From Kitasatospora phosalacinea (lineage in GTDB: Bacteria; Actinomycetota; Actinomycetes; Streptomycetales; Streptomycetaceae), in NCBI RefSeq assembly GCF_000716545.1, contig NZ_JNWZ01000001.1:1-64000 (forward strand): a stretch of DNA of 64,000 nucleotides. Direction: 5' to 3'. The position numbers and the translations under genes are program-made. The notes below the pieces were generated by a model. The model saw only the letters and a program-made list of their open reading frames with translations. It did not search any database and was not told the DNA's origin. The stretch's first letter is position 1. The number at the start of each line of letters is the position of its first letter. Below are positions 1-13,907 of the stretch, one piece after another.

Positions 1-57
1 ACGCGGGCATCGGCGCAGTGGTGGGGGCGGGGGCGGGGGTGCGTGCCGGGAGAGGAG

Positions 58-100
58 CGGTCGGCCCCGCCGGGAAGCGGGGGAGGGACGGGGCCGACCG
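58..100 (-). terminator. Terminator of the flavin gene cluster
   Basis: A perfect 12-bp inverted repeat (58-69 pairing with 89-100) encloses a 19-nt loop just past the stop codon of the minus-strand riboflavin kinase gene. It lacks a T-run, as is common for actinobacterial terminators. I see no gene in bases 1-57. Confidence 0.55.
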
Positions 101-103
101 GGC

Positions 104-541
104 TCAGGGGGTGGTGCGGGGCGGTGCGGTGGGGACGGTGGGGGCGGGTGCGGTGGCCAGCAGGGCATCCGAGCGGCGGACGTCCTCGCGGGCGGCGGCC
201 AGCAGTTCGTCGACGGTGGCGAACTTCTCGGTGTCGCGCAGCCGGGCCACGAACCACAGCTCGACGCGTTCGCCGTACAGGTCGTCCGAGGTGTCGTGGC
301 AGTACACCTCGACGTGCACCTCGGACGAGTCGCCGAAGGTCGGGTTGGTCCCGATGCTGACGGTCGCCCGGTGCACGTCCCCGGTCGCCGGGCGGGTCAG
401 CCAGCCGCTGTAGATCGCGGGTGGCGGGACGACCGTGCCGGGTGCGGGGGAGAGGTTGGCGGTCGGGAAGCCGAGGCCCTTCCCCCGGCCGGCGCCGTGG
501 ACGACGGTTCCGACCAGGGGAGTCGGCGCGAACTCAGGCAT
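104..541 (-). CDS. rcaA: Stand-alone riboflavin kinase (RcaA-like)
   Basis: This 145-residue protein is a riboflavin kinase domain without the FAD synthetase half found in normal actinobacterial RibF. It should convert riboflavin and ATP to FMN. Visible motifs are GRGKGLGFPTANL (residues 18-30, with the PTAN nucleotide/flavin motif), SIGTNPTFG (62-70) and HVEVYCHD, whose Glu (about 78) is the likely catalytic base. Its first bases overlap the end of the upstream flavin reductase gene (534-541), so the two are probably translationally coupled. With a flavin reductase, an LLM monooxygenase and ribokinase beside it, its likely job is to supply FMN to the monooxygenase. The Pro/Thr-rich tail looks disordered. 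The domain call is secure; the rca assignment is inferred from context. Confidence 0.8.
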   Translation of the reverse strand: MPEFAPTPLVGTVVHGAGRGKGLGFPTANLSPAPGTVVPPPAIYSGWLTRPATGDVHRATVSIGTNPTFGDSSEVHVEVYCHDTSDDLYGERVELWFVARLRDTEKFATVDELLAAAREDVRRSDALLATAPAPTVPTAPPRTTP

Positions 542-1040
542 GGGGGGTGAGCTCGCGGAACTGGCTGGTGTGGAAGACCAGCGGCTCCACGCCCGGGAAC
601 AGCTCCGCGGAGAGCAGCTCCAGCAGGACGATCTCGTGGTCCCCGCCGTCGTACACCGGGCCGACCCGGGCGGTCAGCCACAGCGTCGCGTCGTGGATCA
701 GCACCGCGCCGCCGTCCGTGGCCTGCCAGGGCGTGCCGTCGAACCGGTCGCCCGCGCGGGAGGCGAGCTTGCGGCACAGTGCGCCCTGGCCGTGGCTGAG
801 CACGCTCAGGCCGAGCACCGGGGCCTCGGCCAGCCGGGGCCAGGTGGTGGAGGTGCGGGCCACGCTGACCGCGACCATCGGCGGTTCCAGCGAGATCGAC
901 ACGAAGGAGCTGGCCGCGAACCCGACCGGCTCGCCGTCGCGCAGCGCGCCGATCGCGACCACGCCGGTGGGGTACGCCCCGAACGCCCGCCGCAGCGCGC
1001 CCGCGTCCAGTGCTGAGGGGTGGTGAACGGGAGTGGCCAT
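534..1040 (-). CDS. rcaB: NAD(P)H-dependent flavin reductase (RcaB-like)
   Basis: This is a 168-residue protein of the flavin-reductase-like FMN-binding split-barrel family. It should reduce FMN with NAD(P)H and hand free FMNH2 to a partner monooxygenase. The family signature is clear: RRAFGAYPTGVVAIGA near residues 17-32, then PVGFAASSFVSISLEPPMVAVSV (39-61), then a C-terminal FHTSQFREL. It lies 48 bp after the LLM-class monooxygenase gene and overlaps the riboflavin kinase gene by 8 bp, which suggests one transcript. Such pairs are typical of two-component flavin monooxygenases (NtaA/NtaB, DszA/DszD type). The substrate of the system is not readable from this gene alone. Confidence 0.8.
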   Translation of the reverse strand: MATPVHHPSALDAGALRRAFGAYPTGVVAIGALRDGEPVGFAASSFVSISLEPPMVAVSVARTSTTWPRLAEAPVLGLSVLSHGQGALCRKLASRAGDRFDGTPWQATDGGAVLIHDATLWLTARVGPVYDGGDHEIVLLELLSAELFPGVEPLVFHTSQFRELTPHA

Positions 1041-1088
1041 GGCCGGTGCCGTCCTCTCGTGGTGCCGGAAGTGGTGCGAAGGGGCAGG

Positions 1089-2435
1089 TCAGTGGCGGTG
1101 CCGCGCGGCGGGGTGGCCGGCCGGCAGCGCCCGGTCGCCGGAGCCGGTCAGGCGCTCGCGCAGCGACTCGCCGTCCGCGTACTCGCCGCGGAAGGCCCCG
1201 CGCTCGCGCAGGATCGGCAGCACCGACTCGACGAACTCGACCGTGGAGGCGGGCTGCACGGTCGGCGAGAGCAGGAAGCCGTCCAGGTCGGCGCCCTCCG
1301 CCAGGGCGCAGATCTCGTCGGCGATCTCCTCGGCGGTGCCGACCACCGGGCGGGCGCCCACGCCGTGGGTGTGCCAGTCGGCCAGCACGTCGCCGACCGT
1401 CTTCCCCGCGAACCGGGCGACCTGGGTCTGCGACATCTCGGTGGACAGCTCGGTCATCGGGGTGTCCGGCGCGTACGAGGACAGGTCCAGGCCGGTGAAC
1501 ATCGCGTACGAGGCGACGGTGACCTCGGGGCGCTGCGCGTCCAGGATCCGCTGCCAGCGGCGCTCGGCGTCCGAGGTGGTGGCGCCGACCACGCAGGAGA
1601 ACGCCGACATCACCTTGACCTGGTCGGCCCCGCGCCCGGACCGCACCGCCTCGGCGCGGATCGCCCCGGTGTGGGCGGCCAGCTGCTCGACGCTGCCGCT
1701 GCCGACGAACATGCACTCGCCGTGCCGCCCGCCGACCCGCCGGCCCGCCGGGGACGCGCCGGCCTGGAACAGCACCGGGGTGCCCTGCGGGGAACGGGCG
1801 GTGTTGCCGTAGCCGCGCGAGCGGAAGTACGGGCCCTCGTGCTCGACCGGGTGCACCTTCGCCGGGTCGGCGAACCGGCCGGCCTTGTCCTTCTCCAGGG
1901 CGTCCGGCTCCCAGGCGCCCTCCCAGTACTTGTAGACCAGGTCGAGGAAGTCCTCGGCCATCGCGTACCGGTCGTCGTGCGCCACCATGTCCATCCCGAA
2001 CGCCTTGACGGCGGTGTCGGCGGTGCCGGTGGTGACCACGTTCCAGCCGAGGCGGCCGCCGGAGAGCTGGTCCAGGGTGGCGAGGCGGCGGGCGAACGCG
2101 TACGGCGGTTCGACCAGCACCGAGCCGGTCACCACCAGGCCCAGGTCGGTGGTGGAGGCGAGCAGCGCCGAGGCGATCACGAACGGGTCCAGCCGGGGCA
2201 GGTCGAGGGTCTCCTCGGTGGCGATCGGCGGGCGAGCCCCGTTGATCTCCGACCAGCCCCAGGCGTCCGCCAGGAACAGGAAGTCCAGCTTGGCGTCCTC
2301 GCACAGCCGGGCCACCTCCTGCCAGTAGCCGAGGGTGTCGAACAGGTGGCGGCGGCTGTCGGGGTGCCGCCAGGTGGCGGTGCCGCCGGCGTTGGTCTGG
2401 GCGTTCTCGAACAGGCCGAGCTTGAGGCTGCGCAT
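1089..2435 (-). CDS. rcaE: FMNH2-dependent monooxygenase of the NtaA/DszA class, probable riboflavin lyase
   Basis: This 448-residue protein belongs to the large-subunit group (NtaA/SnaA/DszA/SoxA) of the bacterial luciferase-like (LLM) family. Motifs include FLADAWG (about residues 54-60), a stretch EPPYAFARRLATLDQLSGGRLGWNVVT typical of the group (about 108-134), DRYAMAEDFL, and QAGASPAGR (flavin phosphate site region). The DszA-type insertion HEGPYFRSRG is present. Such enzymes use FMNH2 and O2 to oxidise organic substrates. The four-gene context (riboflavin kinase, flavin reductase, ribokinase) matches the Microbacterium rca cluster, where RcaE splits riboflavin into lumichrome and ribose. 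I therefore infer riboflavin as substrate; sequence alone shows only the family. The ATG at 2435 aligns with family N-termini. Confidence 0.65.
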   Translation of the reverse strand: MRSLKLGLFENAQTNAGGTATWRHPDSRRHLFDTLGYWQEVARLCEDAKLDFLFLADAWGWSEINGARPPIATEETLDLPRLDPFVIASALLASTTDLGLVVTGSVLVEPPYAFARRLATLDQLSGGRLGWNVVTTGTADTAVKAFGMDMVAHDDRYAMAEDFLDLVYKYWEGAWEPDALEKDKAGRFADPAKVHPVEHEGPYFRSRGYGNTARSPQGTPVLFQAGASPAGRRVGGRHGECMFVGSGSVEQLAAHTGAIRAEAVRSGRGADQVKVMSAFSCVVGATTSDAERRWQRILDAQRPEVTVASYAMFTGLDLSSYAPDTPMTELSTEMSQTQVARFAGKTVGDVLADWHTHGVGARPVVGTAEEIADEICALAEGADLDGFLLSPTVQPASTVEFVESVLPILRERGAFRGEYADGESLRERLTGSGDRALPAGHPAARHRH

Positions 2436-2487
2436 GGGTGTTCTCCGTTGAACAGGCAGGCAGTGCGGTGGTGGGGGTGACGGGTGG

Positions 2488-3390
2488 TCAGGGGGAGGGG
2501 TCGAGCTGCGCCGCGTACGGCATCGAGGACTGGGCGCCGAGCCCGGTGACGGCCAGCGCGGCCGCCCGGACGGCGCGGGCCGCCGCGGCGGGCAGGTCGG
2601 CGCCGCGGGCGAGGGCGTCGGCGAGGGCGCCGCAGAAGGTGTCGCCGGCGCCGACGGTGTCGACGGCGTCCACCACCGGGGCGGGCAGGTGGACGGCCGG
2701 GCGGCCCGGCTGCTTGATCAGCGCCCCGTCCGCGCCGAGCGTGACCACCACGGCCCCGCACGGCAGTCCGGCGCGCTCCAGCAGTTCGCGCGCGGCGGCC
2801 GGACCGGAGACCGGGCCGGTGCCGAGCAGCGCGGCCAGCTCGCCCAGGTTGGGCACCAGGACGTCGACGGCGGCCAGCACCCCGGGGTCGACCGGACGGG
2901 CCGGGGCCGGGTTGAGGACGACCGTGCCGCCCTGCTCCCGGGCCCGCAGCACCGCGGCCGCCACCACCTCGGCGGCCACCTCGTGCTGCACCAGCACCAC
3001 CTCGCCGGGCGTGCGGACCAGCCACTGCGGCAGGTCCTCGACCGAGAGGACGGCGTTGGCGCCGGGGTTGACCACGATGGTGTTCTCGCCCGCGCGGTCG
3101 ACCACCACCGAGGCGATCCCGGTGCGGGCGTCCGGCGCGGTCAGCACCGCGTCGAGGTCGATGCCCTCGGCGGCCAGCACCCGGCGGATCGGTTCGCCGT
3201 CCGCTCCGACCCGGGCCACCAGGCGCACCCGCGAGCCGAGCCGGGCGGCCGCGACGGCCTGGTTGGCGCCCTTGCCGCCGACGCCCTCGACGAAGCCCCG
3301 GGCGAGCACGGTCTCACCGGGCCGCGGCAGGTCCTCGACGGTCAGGACGAGGTCGCGGTTGACCGAACCGACGACGGTGATGGACGGCAT
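2488..3390 (-). CDS. rcaD: Ribokinase (PfkB family, RcaD-like)
   Basis: This 300-residue PfkB-family sugar kinase has the ribokinase pattern: N-terminal ITVVGSVNRDLV, substrate loop GGKGANQ (residues 38-44) and ATP/catalytic motif DTVGAGDTF (244-252) with Asp250 as catalytic base. It phosphorylates ribose to ribose 5-phosphate. I chose the ATG at 3390 because a GAGGAG ribosome binding site sits just upstream and the conserved fold begins there; the reading frame stays open back to 3477 but would place the LacI-type operator inside the gene. As first gene of the operon it would consume the ribose released from riboflavin. An ordinary ribose-utilisation role cannot be excluded, but no ribose transporter is present nearby. 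Confidence 0.88.
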   Translation of the reverse strand: MPSITVVGSVNRDLVLTVEDLPRPGETVLARGFVEGVGGKGANQAVAAARLGSRVRLVARVGADGEPIRRVLAAEGIDLDAVLTAPDARTGIASVVVDRAGENTIVVNPGANAVLSVEDLPQWLVRTPGEVVLVQHEVAAEVVAAAVLRAREQGGTVVLNPAPARPVDPGVLAAVDVLVPNLGELAALLGTGPVSGPAAARELLERAGLPCGAVVVTLGADGALIKQPGRPAVHLPAPVVDAVDTVGAGDTFCGALADALARGADLPAAAARAVRAAALAVTGLGAQSSMPYAAQLDPSP

Positions 3391-3411
3391 CCGGCACTCC
3401 TCGGGAGCTTC

Positions 3412-3427
3412 GGGAAATCGATTTCCC
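3412..3427. promoter_or_regulatory. LacI-family operator palindrome
   Basis: GGGAAATCGATTTCCC is a perfect 16-bp palindrome with the central CG step that LacI/GalR-family regulators recognise. It lies 22 bp upstream of the ribokinase ATG and 223 bp from the divergent LacI-type gene. It is also strikingly A/T-rich against its surroundings. The natural reading is that the adjacent regulator binds here to repress the ribokinase-monooxygenase-reductase-riboflavin kinase operon. Confidence 0.75.
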
Positions 3428-3498
3428 ACACTCTGGACCAGCACCCGCGAAGCGTCAAGTACCCTCGTGCTGCGCATCGCGCCAGCTCAGAGCGGGCC

Positions 3499-3586
3499 CG
3501 GCCGGCGCCGCTCCGGGGTCCGGCCGGCGCCGCTCCGGGGCCCGGCCGACGCCGCTCCGGGGCCCGGCCGACGCCGCTCCGGGGCC
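3499..3586. repeat. Four tandem copies of a 22-bp GC-rich unit
   Basis: Four head-to-tail 22-bp units (3499-3520, 3521-3542, 3543-3564, 3565-3586) share the core GCCGCTCCGGGG and differ by only one or two bases. They fill the gap between the operator and the LacI-type gene. No coding function is apparent. They may be a slippage-generated minisatellite in the regulator's 5' region. Confidence 0.85.
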
Positions 3587-3649
3587 CGGAACGCGCCGCG
3601 CAGCCCCGAGACCGTTTCCGAGACCGCTCCGACCGGGGAAGGACCCCAC

Positions 3650-4648
3650 GTGACAGCGCCCCGACTCCTCGACGTGGCCGCCGCGGCCGGTGTCTCCCGG
3701 GCCACCGCCTCGCGCGTCCTGGCCGGCACCCCGCGCAACGTCGACCCCGACCTGGCCCGCCGCGTCGAGGAGGCCGCCCGGCGGCTCGGCTACCGCACCA
3801 ACCACTCCGCGCGGGCGCTGCGCACCGGCACCACCGGCACCGTCGGCGTGGTCGTCCCCTCGCTCGCCAACCCCTACTTCGTCCAGCTCGCCGACGCCAT
3901 CGCCCAGCAGGTCCGGGCGGCCGGCGGGCAACTGGTGGTCTCCGACGCGGCCAACTCGCCCGCCATCGAGGCCGAGCAGATCGACACCCTGCTGAGCGGA
4001 CGGGTGGACGGGCTGCTGGTCGTCCCGGTCTCCGCCGCCGCCTCCGGGCCCGCCGTCCGGGCCGCCGCCGGGTGCGCCCCCGTCGTGCTGTTCGACCGCT
4101 GGGCGCACGACTCCGGCACCGTCGCCGTCACGCTCGACAACGCCGCCGCGATGCGCCTGCTCCTCGACCACCTGGACGGCCTCGGCCGCCGCCGGATCGC
4201 CCTGGTCGCCGCCGACCAGGCGTCCTCCTCCGGCGCCGAACGGCTCGCCGCGTTCACCGCCGCCCGCGGCGCCGACGCCGTCACCGTCCTGCTCCCCAGC
4301 TTCACCACCGACGCCGGCCGCACCGCCGGCCGCCGGATCGCCGAACGCCGCGCCGAGGTCGACGCCGTCGTCTGCGGCGCGGACGTCCTCGCCGTCGGCC
4401 TGGTCAGCACCCTGCAGCGCTCGGCGGTCTCCGTCCCCGGCGAGATCGCCGTGACCGGCTTCGACGACACCGAGATGCTCGAACTGCTCGACCCCCCGAT
4501 CACCTCCATCCGCCACCCCCTCGCGGACATGGCCGAACACGCCCTCGCCCTCCTCCAGGGCCCGCCCGCCGACCGCGCCGAGAGCGTCGAACGCTTTCCC
4601 CCGCAACTGGTCGTCCGCGCCTCCACCGACGCGGACGTGAGCCCCTGA
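3650..4648 (+). CDS. LacI/GalR-family transcriptional regulator
   Basis: This is a 332-residue regulator of normal LacI-family length. The N-terminal helix-turn-helix LLDVAAAAGVSRATASRVLAG (about residues 5-25) is followed by the hinge region RTNHSARALRTG and a periplasmic-binding-protein-like sugar-sensing domain beginning GTVGVVVPSLANPYF. The C-terminal TGFDDTEM and ITSIRHPLADMA motifs are typical. The start is GTG at 3650, preceded by GGGGAAGGA. It is divergent from the ribokinase-led operon and the LacI palindrome at 3412-3427 lies between them, so local control of that operon is likely. The effector is unknown: ribose, riboflavin and lumichrome are candidates. Confidence 0.9.
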   Translation: MTAPRLLDVAAAAGVSRATASRVLAGTPRNVDPDLARRVEEAARRLGYRTNHSARALRTGTTGTVGVVVPSLANPYFVQLADAIAQQVRAAGGQLVVSDAANSPAIEAEQIDTLLSGRVDGLLVVPVSAAASGPAVRAAAGCAPVVLFDRWAHDSGTVAVTLDNAAAMRLLLDHLDGLGRRRIALVAADQASSSGAERLAAFTAARGADAVTVLLPSFTTDAGRTAGRRIAERRAEVDAVVCGADVLAVGLVSTLQRSAVSVPGEIAVTGFDDTEMLELLDPPITSIRHPLADMAEHALALLQGPPADRAESVERFPPQLVVRASTDADVSP

Positions 4649-4692
4649 CGGGGGCGGCCGGCGGTCCCGGCCGAGTGCCGCCCGGGTGCTCG

Positions 4693-8194
<3,502 letters not shown>

Positions 8195-8218
8195 CCCCCG
8201 GGGGGACGTCACACCGCC

Positions 8219-9151
8219 ATGCAGATCGCACCCAAGGGCGAACAGGCCCGCAGCAACGCCGCCCTGCCCAAGGCCCGCACCCTGATCGAGGCGCTGCCCT
8301 GGCTGGAGCGCTTCCACGGCAAGACCGTGGTCATCAAGTTCGGCGGCAACGCCATGGTCGACGAGGACCTCAAGGCCGCGTTCGCCCAGGACGTCGTCTT
8401 CCTCCGCTACGCCGGCCTGCACCCCGTCGTCGTGCACGGCGGCGGTCCGCAGATCAGCGCCCAGCTCGACAAGCTGGGCCTGGAGTCCTCCTTCACCGCG
8501 GGCCTGCGCGTCACCACCCCCGAGACCATGGACGTGGTCCGGATGGTGCTCGCCGGGCAGGTCCAGCGCGAACTGGTCGGCCTGCTCAACGCGCACGGCC
8601 CGTTCGCCGTCGGCATGACCGGCGAGGACGCCCACACCATGACCGCCGTCAAGCGCTACGCCGTGGTCGACGGCGAGCAGGTCGACATCGGCCTGGTCGG
8701 CGACATCGTCAACATCGAGGCCGGCGCCGTGAAGGCGCTGATCGCCGACGGCCGGATCCCGGTGATCTCCTCGATCGCCCGCGGCGCCGACGGCCACGTC
8801 TACAACATCAACGCCGACACCGCCGCCTCCGCCATCGCGGCCGCGCTCGGCGCCGAGATGCTGGTCGTGCTCACCGACGTCGAGGGCCTGTACAAGGACT
8901 GGCCGAACTCCGACGACGTGATCAGCCAGCTGAGCGTCAGCGAGCTGGAGGAGATGCTCCCCACCCTGGCCACCGGCATGCTCCCCAAGATGGAGGGCTG
9001 CCTGCGCGCCGTCCGCTCCGGCGTGGGCACCGCCCGCGTCCTGGACGGGCGCGTCCAGCACAGCCTGCTGCTGGAGATCTTCACCGACGAGGGCATCGGC
9101 ACCATGGTCGTGCCCGACGACGACAGCACCGTACTGGGGGGCCTGGCATGA
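8219..9151 (+). CDS. argB: N-acetylglutamate kinase
   Basis: ArgB (310 residues) phosphorylates N-acetylglutamate and is normally the arginine-inhibited control step. It shows the amino-acid-kinase motifs [10 protein letters not shown] (about residues 38-47), VVHGGGPQI and, toward the C-terminus, [13 protein letters not shown]. An N-terminal extension before the kinase core, as found in arginine-sensitive hexameric enzymes, is present. The ATG at 8219 follows a GGGGGGA ribosome binding site; the gene sits 24 bp after argJ and its stop overlaps the argD start (ATGA). Confidence 0.97.
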   Translation: MQIAPKGEQARSNAALPKARTLIEALPWLERFHGKTVVIKFGGNAMVDEDLKAAFAQDVVFLRYAGLHPVVVHGGGPQISAQLDKLGLESSFTAGLRVTTPETMDVVRMVLAGQVQRELVGLLNAHGPFAVGMTGEDAHTMTAVKRYAVVDGEQVDIGLVGDIVNIEAGAVKALIADGRIPVISSIARGADGHVYNINADTAASAIAAALGAEMLVVLTDVEGLYKDWPNSDDVISQLSVSELEEMLPTLATGMLPKMEGCLRAVRSGVGTARVLDGRVQHSLLLEIFTDEGIGTMVVPDDDSTVLGGLA

Positions 9152-10350
9152 GCAGCAACGACGCCGTCATCGAGCGGTACAAGCACAGCCTGATGAACAA
9201 CTACGGCACCCCGCGGATCCCGCTGGTGCGCGGCGAGGGCCCGCTGCTGTGGGACGCCGACGGCAAGCAGTACCTCGACCTGGTCGGCGGCATCGCGGTC
9301 AACGCGCTGGGCACCGCCCACCCCGCGATCGTCACGGCCGTGACGGAGCAGATCACCACCCTGGGCCACGTCTCCAACCTGTTCACGGCCGAGCCGACGA
9401 TCGAACTCGCCGAGAAGCTGATCGAGCTGGCCGGCCGCCCGGGCAAGGTCTTCTTCTGCAACTCCGGGACCGAGGCCAACGAGGCCGCCTTCAAGATCTC
9501 CCGGCTGACCGGCCGCACCCACCTGGTCTCCCTCCAGGGCGCCTTCCACGGCCGCACCATGGGCGCCCTCGCGCTCACCGCCCAGCCCGGCAAGCAGGAG
9601 CCGTTCAAGCCGCTGCCCGGCGACGTCACGTACGTCCCGTTCGGCGACGTCGAGGCCCTGCGCGCCGCCGTCACCACCGAGACCGCCGCCGTCTTCCTGG
9701 AGCCCATCCAGGGCGAGAACGGCGCGATCCCGCTGCCCGACGGCTACCTGGAGGCGGCCCGCGAGATCACCCGGGCCACCGGCACCCTGCTGGTCCTGGA
9801 CGAGATCCAGACCGGCACCGGCCGCACCGGCCACTGGTTCGCCCACCAGGCGTACGAGGGCGTCGACCCCGACCTCGTCACCCTCGCCAAGGGCCTCGGC
9901 GGCGGCCTGCCGATCGGCGCCGTGCTCGCCTTCGGCCCGGCCGCCGACCTGCTCGGCCCCGGCCACCACGGCACCACCTTCGGCGGCAACCCCGTCGTCG
10001 CCGCGGCCGGCCTCGCCGTGCTGAACACCATCGAGGAGCAGGGCCTGCTGGAGCACGCCGCCAAGCTCGGCGAGCGGCTGCGCACCGGCATCGAGGCGAT
10101 CGGCGACCCGCTGGTCGACCACGTCCGGGGCAAGGGCCTGCTGCTGGGCATCGTGCTCACCGCGCCGGTCGCCGCGCAGGTCCAGGCCGCCGCGCAGGAG
10201 GCGGGCTTCCTGGTCAACGCCGCCGTCGCCGACGCCGTCCGGCTGGTCCCGCCGCTGGTGCTCACCGAGGAGCAGGCCGACGCCTTCCTCGCGGCGCTGC
10301 CCGAGATCCTCCGGACGGTCCGCGAAGCCGCCCCCGACGCGAACAGCTGA
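9148..10350 (+). CDS. argD: Acetylornithine aminotransferase
   Basis: ArgD (400 residues) is a class-III PLP aminotransferase that converts N-acetylglutamate semialdehyde to N-acetylornithine using glutamate. [12 protein letters not shown] (phosphate-binding region), [14 protein letters not shown] and [14 protein letters not shown], carrying the PLP-binding Lys248, are all present. The ATG at 9148 overlaps the argB stop codon, so expression is coupled. Confidence 0.97.
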   Translation: MSSNDAVIERYKHSLMNNYGTPRIPLVRGEGPLLWDADGKQYLDLVGGIAVNALGTAHPAIVTAVTEQITTLGHVSNLFTAEPTIELAEKLIELAGRPGKVFFCNSGTEANEAAFKISRLTGRTHLVSLQGAFHGRTMGALALTAQPGKQEPFKPLPGDVTYVPFGDVEALRAAVTTETAAVFLEPIQGENGAIPLPDGYLEAAREITRATGTLLVLDEIQTGTGRTGHWFAHQAYEGVDPDLVTLAKGLGGGLPIGAVLAFGPAADLLGPGHHGTTFGGNPVVAAAGLAVLNTIEEQGLLEHAAKLGERLRTGIEAIGDPLVDHVRGKGLLLGIVLTAPVAAQVQAAAQEAGFLVNAAVADAVRLVPPLVLTEEQADAFLAALPEILRTVREAAPDANS

Positions 10351-10375
10351 GCGTCCTTCAGGAGAATCATCAGTT

Positions 10376-10930
10376 ATGACCGAACCCCGCCCCGAGCACA
10401 CGACCCCCGCCACCGGCCCGACGCCGCAGGTCCCGCAGACCCGCACCGCGCGCCACCGGCGGATCGTGGACCTGCTGACGCGTCAGCCCGTCCGCTCGCA
10501 GAGCCAGCTCGCCAAGCTGCTCGCCGACGACGGACTCGTGGTCACCCAGGCCACCCTCTCCCGGGACCTGGACGAGCTCGGAGCGGTGAAGATCCGCAAC
10601 CGGGACGGCGCGCTCATCTACGCCGTCCCGGCCGAGGGCGGGGACCGCACCCCGCGCGCCCCCATGGGCGAGTCCGCCAGCGAGGCCCGGATGGCCCGGC
10701 TGGCGGGCGAGCTGATGGTCTCCGCCACCGCCTCCGGCAACCTGGTGGTGCTGCGCACCCCGCCCGGCGCGGCCCAGTTCCTGGCCTCCGCGATCGACAC
10801 CGCCGAGGTGTTCGAGATCCTCGGCACCATCGCGGGCGACGACACGGTGCTGCTGATCAGCCGCGACGCGGCCGGCGGGCAGGCGCTCGCCGACCACCTG
10901 ATGCAACTCGCCCAGGCGAAGTCGCAGTAG
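10376..10930 (+). CDS. argR: Arginine repressor ArgR
   Basis: ArgR (184 residues) is the arginine-binding hexameric repressor of arginine genes. The N-terminal winged helix ([26 protein letters not shown] and [19 protein letters not shown]) contains the SR-D/E-L motif of the family. The C-terminal oligomerisation domain includes [17 protein letters not shown] with the GDD arginine-contact region. About 20 residues at the N-terminus are a disordered Thr/Pro extension. It is the last gene of the operon it presumably represses, giving autoregulation through the sites at 5936-5969. Confidence 0.97.
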   Translation: MTEPRPEHTTPATGPTPQVPQTRTARHRRIVDLLTRQPVRSQSQLAKLLADDGLVVTQATLSRDLDELGAVKIRNRDGALIYAVPAEGGDRTPRAPMGESASEARMARLAGELMVSATASGNLVVLRTPPGAAQFLASAIDTAEVFEILGTIAGDDTVLLISRDAAGGQALADHLMQLAQAKSQ

Positions 10931-10971
10931 TTCCGAGGCGCTCCGAACACCTCGTGCGGTACTGGTTTGTG

Positions 10972-11001
10972 AACTCATACGCGGTGGTGCATACTTATGC
11001 C
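10972..11001 (+). promoter_or_regulatory. ArgR operator region (ARG boxes) before argG
   Basis: The 111-bp gap between argR and argG holds an A/T-rich dyad: TCATACGC (10975-10982) and the palindrome GCATACTTATGC (10989-11000). These resemble the argC-proximal elements. The position, 41 bp before the argG GTG, suits ArgR control of argGH as a separate transcript. Confidence 0.62.
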
Positions 11002-11041
11002 TAACGCCGCATGGAACCTGTGTTTGTGAATGGAGATAGCC

Positions 11042-13737
<2,696 letters not shown>

Positions 13738-13742
13738 GGGTT

Positions 13743-13770
13743 CCCGGGCCCGCGCGTCCGGGGGCCCGGG
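13743..13770 (+). terminator. Terminator after argGH
   Basis: A 9-bp perfect G/C stem (13743-13751 with 13762-13770) with a 10-nt loop begins six bases after the argH stop codon. There is no T-run. It probably ends the argGH transcript. Confidence 0.5.
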
Positions 13771-13907
13771 GGACGGCGGGTCCCGGCCGCCGGCGGCCGG
13801 GCCCACCGGAGGTCCGAGCCGCCGCGCGCGGTGACCGGGCCCGAAGCCGACAGCGCGCGGCGGGGCTTCCCCGGGCCCCCGACCGCCTTCCGTCCTACGC
13901 TGGATCC

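Noticed and set aside
3499..3586. CRISPR array or attachment site
   Set aside because: The 22-bp units are directly adjacent with no spacers, and no cas or integrase gene is present. No tRNA in the window is flanked by an integrase or a partial tRNA duplication.
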